From contig DASXSZ010000067.1 in the NCBI GenBank assembly GCA_036505735.1, positions 1-6,431 on the forward strand: a DNA stretch of 6,431 nt. Direction: 5' to 3'. Positions 5,302-6,431 of the stretch are shown in pieces. Position 1 is the first letter of the stretch. Each line of letters opens with the position of its first letter. This DNA is from DASUPK01 sp036505735. GTDB lineage: Bacteria > Actinomycetota > Thermoleophilia > Solirubrobacterales > 70-9. Made by a program: the position numbers and the translations under genes. Under the pieces are notes generated by a model. The model was not told where the DNA came from. It did not search any database and was given only the letters and a program-made list of their open reading frames with translations.

Positions 5302-6431
5302 ATGACCGAGAGGGGCGAAGGCGAGGGGCTGCGCGGCGACGCTCCGGTTCCGCCGGAGCCGTTCGATCCGTCGACGCGCGAGTTCCCGGCCGTCAAGACC
5401 GAGGAGGAGCCGCGCACCCAGGAGGCCGAGCGAATCGAGCAGCGCCACGAGGCGGTCTCCATGGACACCTCGACCTTCATGGCGATCCCGGCGCCAACCC
5501 CAACCACGCCCTTCATCCCGCCGGAGTTCGACGAGAAGCAGGGGCGGCTTGGGCGCTCGACCGCCTTCTTCTCGATCGCCACGGCCTTTTCGCGGGTCGC
5601 CGGACTGGTCCGGGAGATCGTCGCGGCGAGCTACTTCGGCATCAAGGGGCCGATGTCGGCCTTCACGATCGCCTTCCAAGTGCCGAACCTGGTCCGCTCA
5701 CTGTTCGCGGACGCCGCCATCCAGGCGGCCTTCGTCCCGGTGTTCACGGAGGAGCTCGAGAAGGGCAACAAGCGGGAGGCGTTCCGCCTCGCCTCGACGC
5801 TGATCTACCTGGTCACCCTGGTGCTTGGCGCGCTCACGGCCCTCTTCGTGCTCGCGGCGCCCCTGATCGTCCCGATCTTCGCTCCCGGCTTCAGCGGGGA
5901 GATCCTCGACCTCACCGTCACGCTCTCCCAGATCCTCTTCCCGATCCTGATCCTGCTCGGGGCCACCGGGATGGTGGTTGGTGTCCTGAACAGCTACGAC
6001 CGCTTCGCCGCCTTCGCGATCTCGCCCTTCTTCTGGAACGTCGTGATCATCCTGGTCCTCGTCCTGCTGGAGCCGGCGTTTCACGGCAACGACCGCATCT
6101 ACGCGTACGCGATCGGCGTGCTGGTGGGGACGGTGGTCCAATTGGCGATCCCGGCCTGGGACCTCCGCCACACGCCGTTCAGGTTCACCCGCGACATCGA
6201 CTGGCGGCTGCCGGACGTGCGGCGGGTGCTGCTGCTCATGCTGCCCGTGACCCTCAGCCTCGGCCTGATCAACTTCGACCTGCTCCTCAACAGCATCGTC
6301 GGGACCCTCGTGTCTGATCAGGCCCCCGCGGCGATCGACAAGGCGTTCCGGATTTACATGCTGCCCCAGGGCATCTTCTCGGTCGCCGTGGCGACGGTGG
6401 CGTTCCCGACTCTGGCCCGCTTCGCGGCACG
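5302..6431 (+). CDS. murJ: MurJ/MviN lipid II flippase, N-terminal part (3' end outside window)
   Basis: The frame from ATG 5302 is open for 376 codons to the window edge. MurJ flips lipid II across the cytoplasmic membrane for peptidoglycan synthesis. The family core begins near residue 80 with GRLGRS, then FSRVAGLVREIVAASYFG (96-113), in which R98 and R104 align by eye with the cavity arginines R18 and R24 of E. coli MurJ. The following VPNLVRSLFADAAIQAAFVP matches the LPNLLRRIFAEGAF region and keeps the arginine equivalent to R52. Several membrane helices follow, including ILFPILILLGATGMVVGVLN and the characteristic RIYMLPQGIFSVAVATVAFP. Residues 1-79 form an acidic, Pro/Thr/Glu-rich extension absent from the E. 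coli protein. ATG 5302 has only a weak upstream site (GAAGAG at 5287-5292); ATG 5461 or 5479 would shorten the extension. The gene is divergent from rpsT. Confidence 0.95.
   Translation, partial: MTERGEGEGLRGDAPVPPEPFDPSTREFPAVKTEEEPRTQEAERIEQRHEAVSMDTSTFMAIPAPTPTTPFIPPEFDEKQGRLGRSTAFFSIATAFSRVAGLVREIVAASYFGIKGPMSAFTIAFQVPNLVRSLFADAAIQAAFVPVFTEELEKGNKREAFRLASTLIYLVTLVLGALTALFVLAAPLIVPIFAPGFSGEILDLTVTLSQILFPILILLGATGMVVGVLNSYDRFAAFAISPFFWNVVIILVLVLLEPAFHGNDRIYAYAIGVLVGTVVQLAIPAWDLRHTPFRFTRDIDWRLPDVRRVLLLMLPVTLSLGLINFDLLLNSIVGTLVSDQAPAAIDKAFRIYMLPQGIFSVAVATVAFPTLARFAA

Noticed and set aside
5262..5582. N-terminal extension of S20 up to 5582
   Set aside because: S20 proteins start at MANI; the upstream frame is antisense to the murJ start region and crosses the likely rpsT promoter.

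Overview
The window is very GC-rich, with codon third positions strongly biased to G/C, GTG and ATG starts, several genes without a clear Shine-Dalgarno site, and TANNNT -10 boxes placed just upstream of start codons. Together with the gene order comEA, comEC, holA, rpsT, this points to a high-GC actinobacterium. A Thermoleophilia/Solirubrobacterales-like lineage is my best guess; that is an inference from style and gene order, not a database match.

Layout from left to right. Positions 1-209 hold the C-terminal end of an acylphosphatase cut by the window edge. Positions 283-855 encode ComEA, the membrane-anchored DNA-binding protein of natural transformation. Positions 861-1061 hold a candidate small gene on the minus strand that separates comEA from comEC. 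Positions 1117-3516 encode ComEC, the DNA-translocation channel with a C-terminal metallo-beta-lactamase-like domain; its cytoplasmic linker carries an imperfect palindromic element read in frame. Positions 3528-3941 encode a small secreted protein of unknown function. Positions 3978-4988 encode HolA, the clamp-loader delta subunit. Positions 4995-5261 (minus) encode ribosomal protein S20, tail to tail with holA. Positions 5302-6431 encode the N-terminal part of MurJ, the lipid II flippase, head to head with rpsT and running off the right edge.

Functionally, ComEA and ComEC form the envelope part of the DNA-uptake pathway. HolA, RpsT and MurJ are housekeeping genes of replication, translation and peptidoglycan synthesis. 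I see no phage, IS element, CRISPR array, RNA gene or defence system. The points most worth a second look are the unexplained minus-strand gene between comEA and comEC, the palindromic insert inside comEC, the apparent leaderless promoters (one sharing bases with the comEC stop codon), and the hairpin plus T-tract abutting the rpsT start. There is no gene-free stretch longer than 300 bases; the longest stretch without a confident gene is 856-1116.
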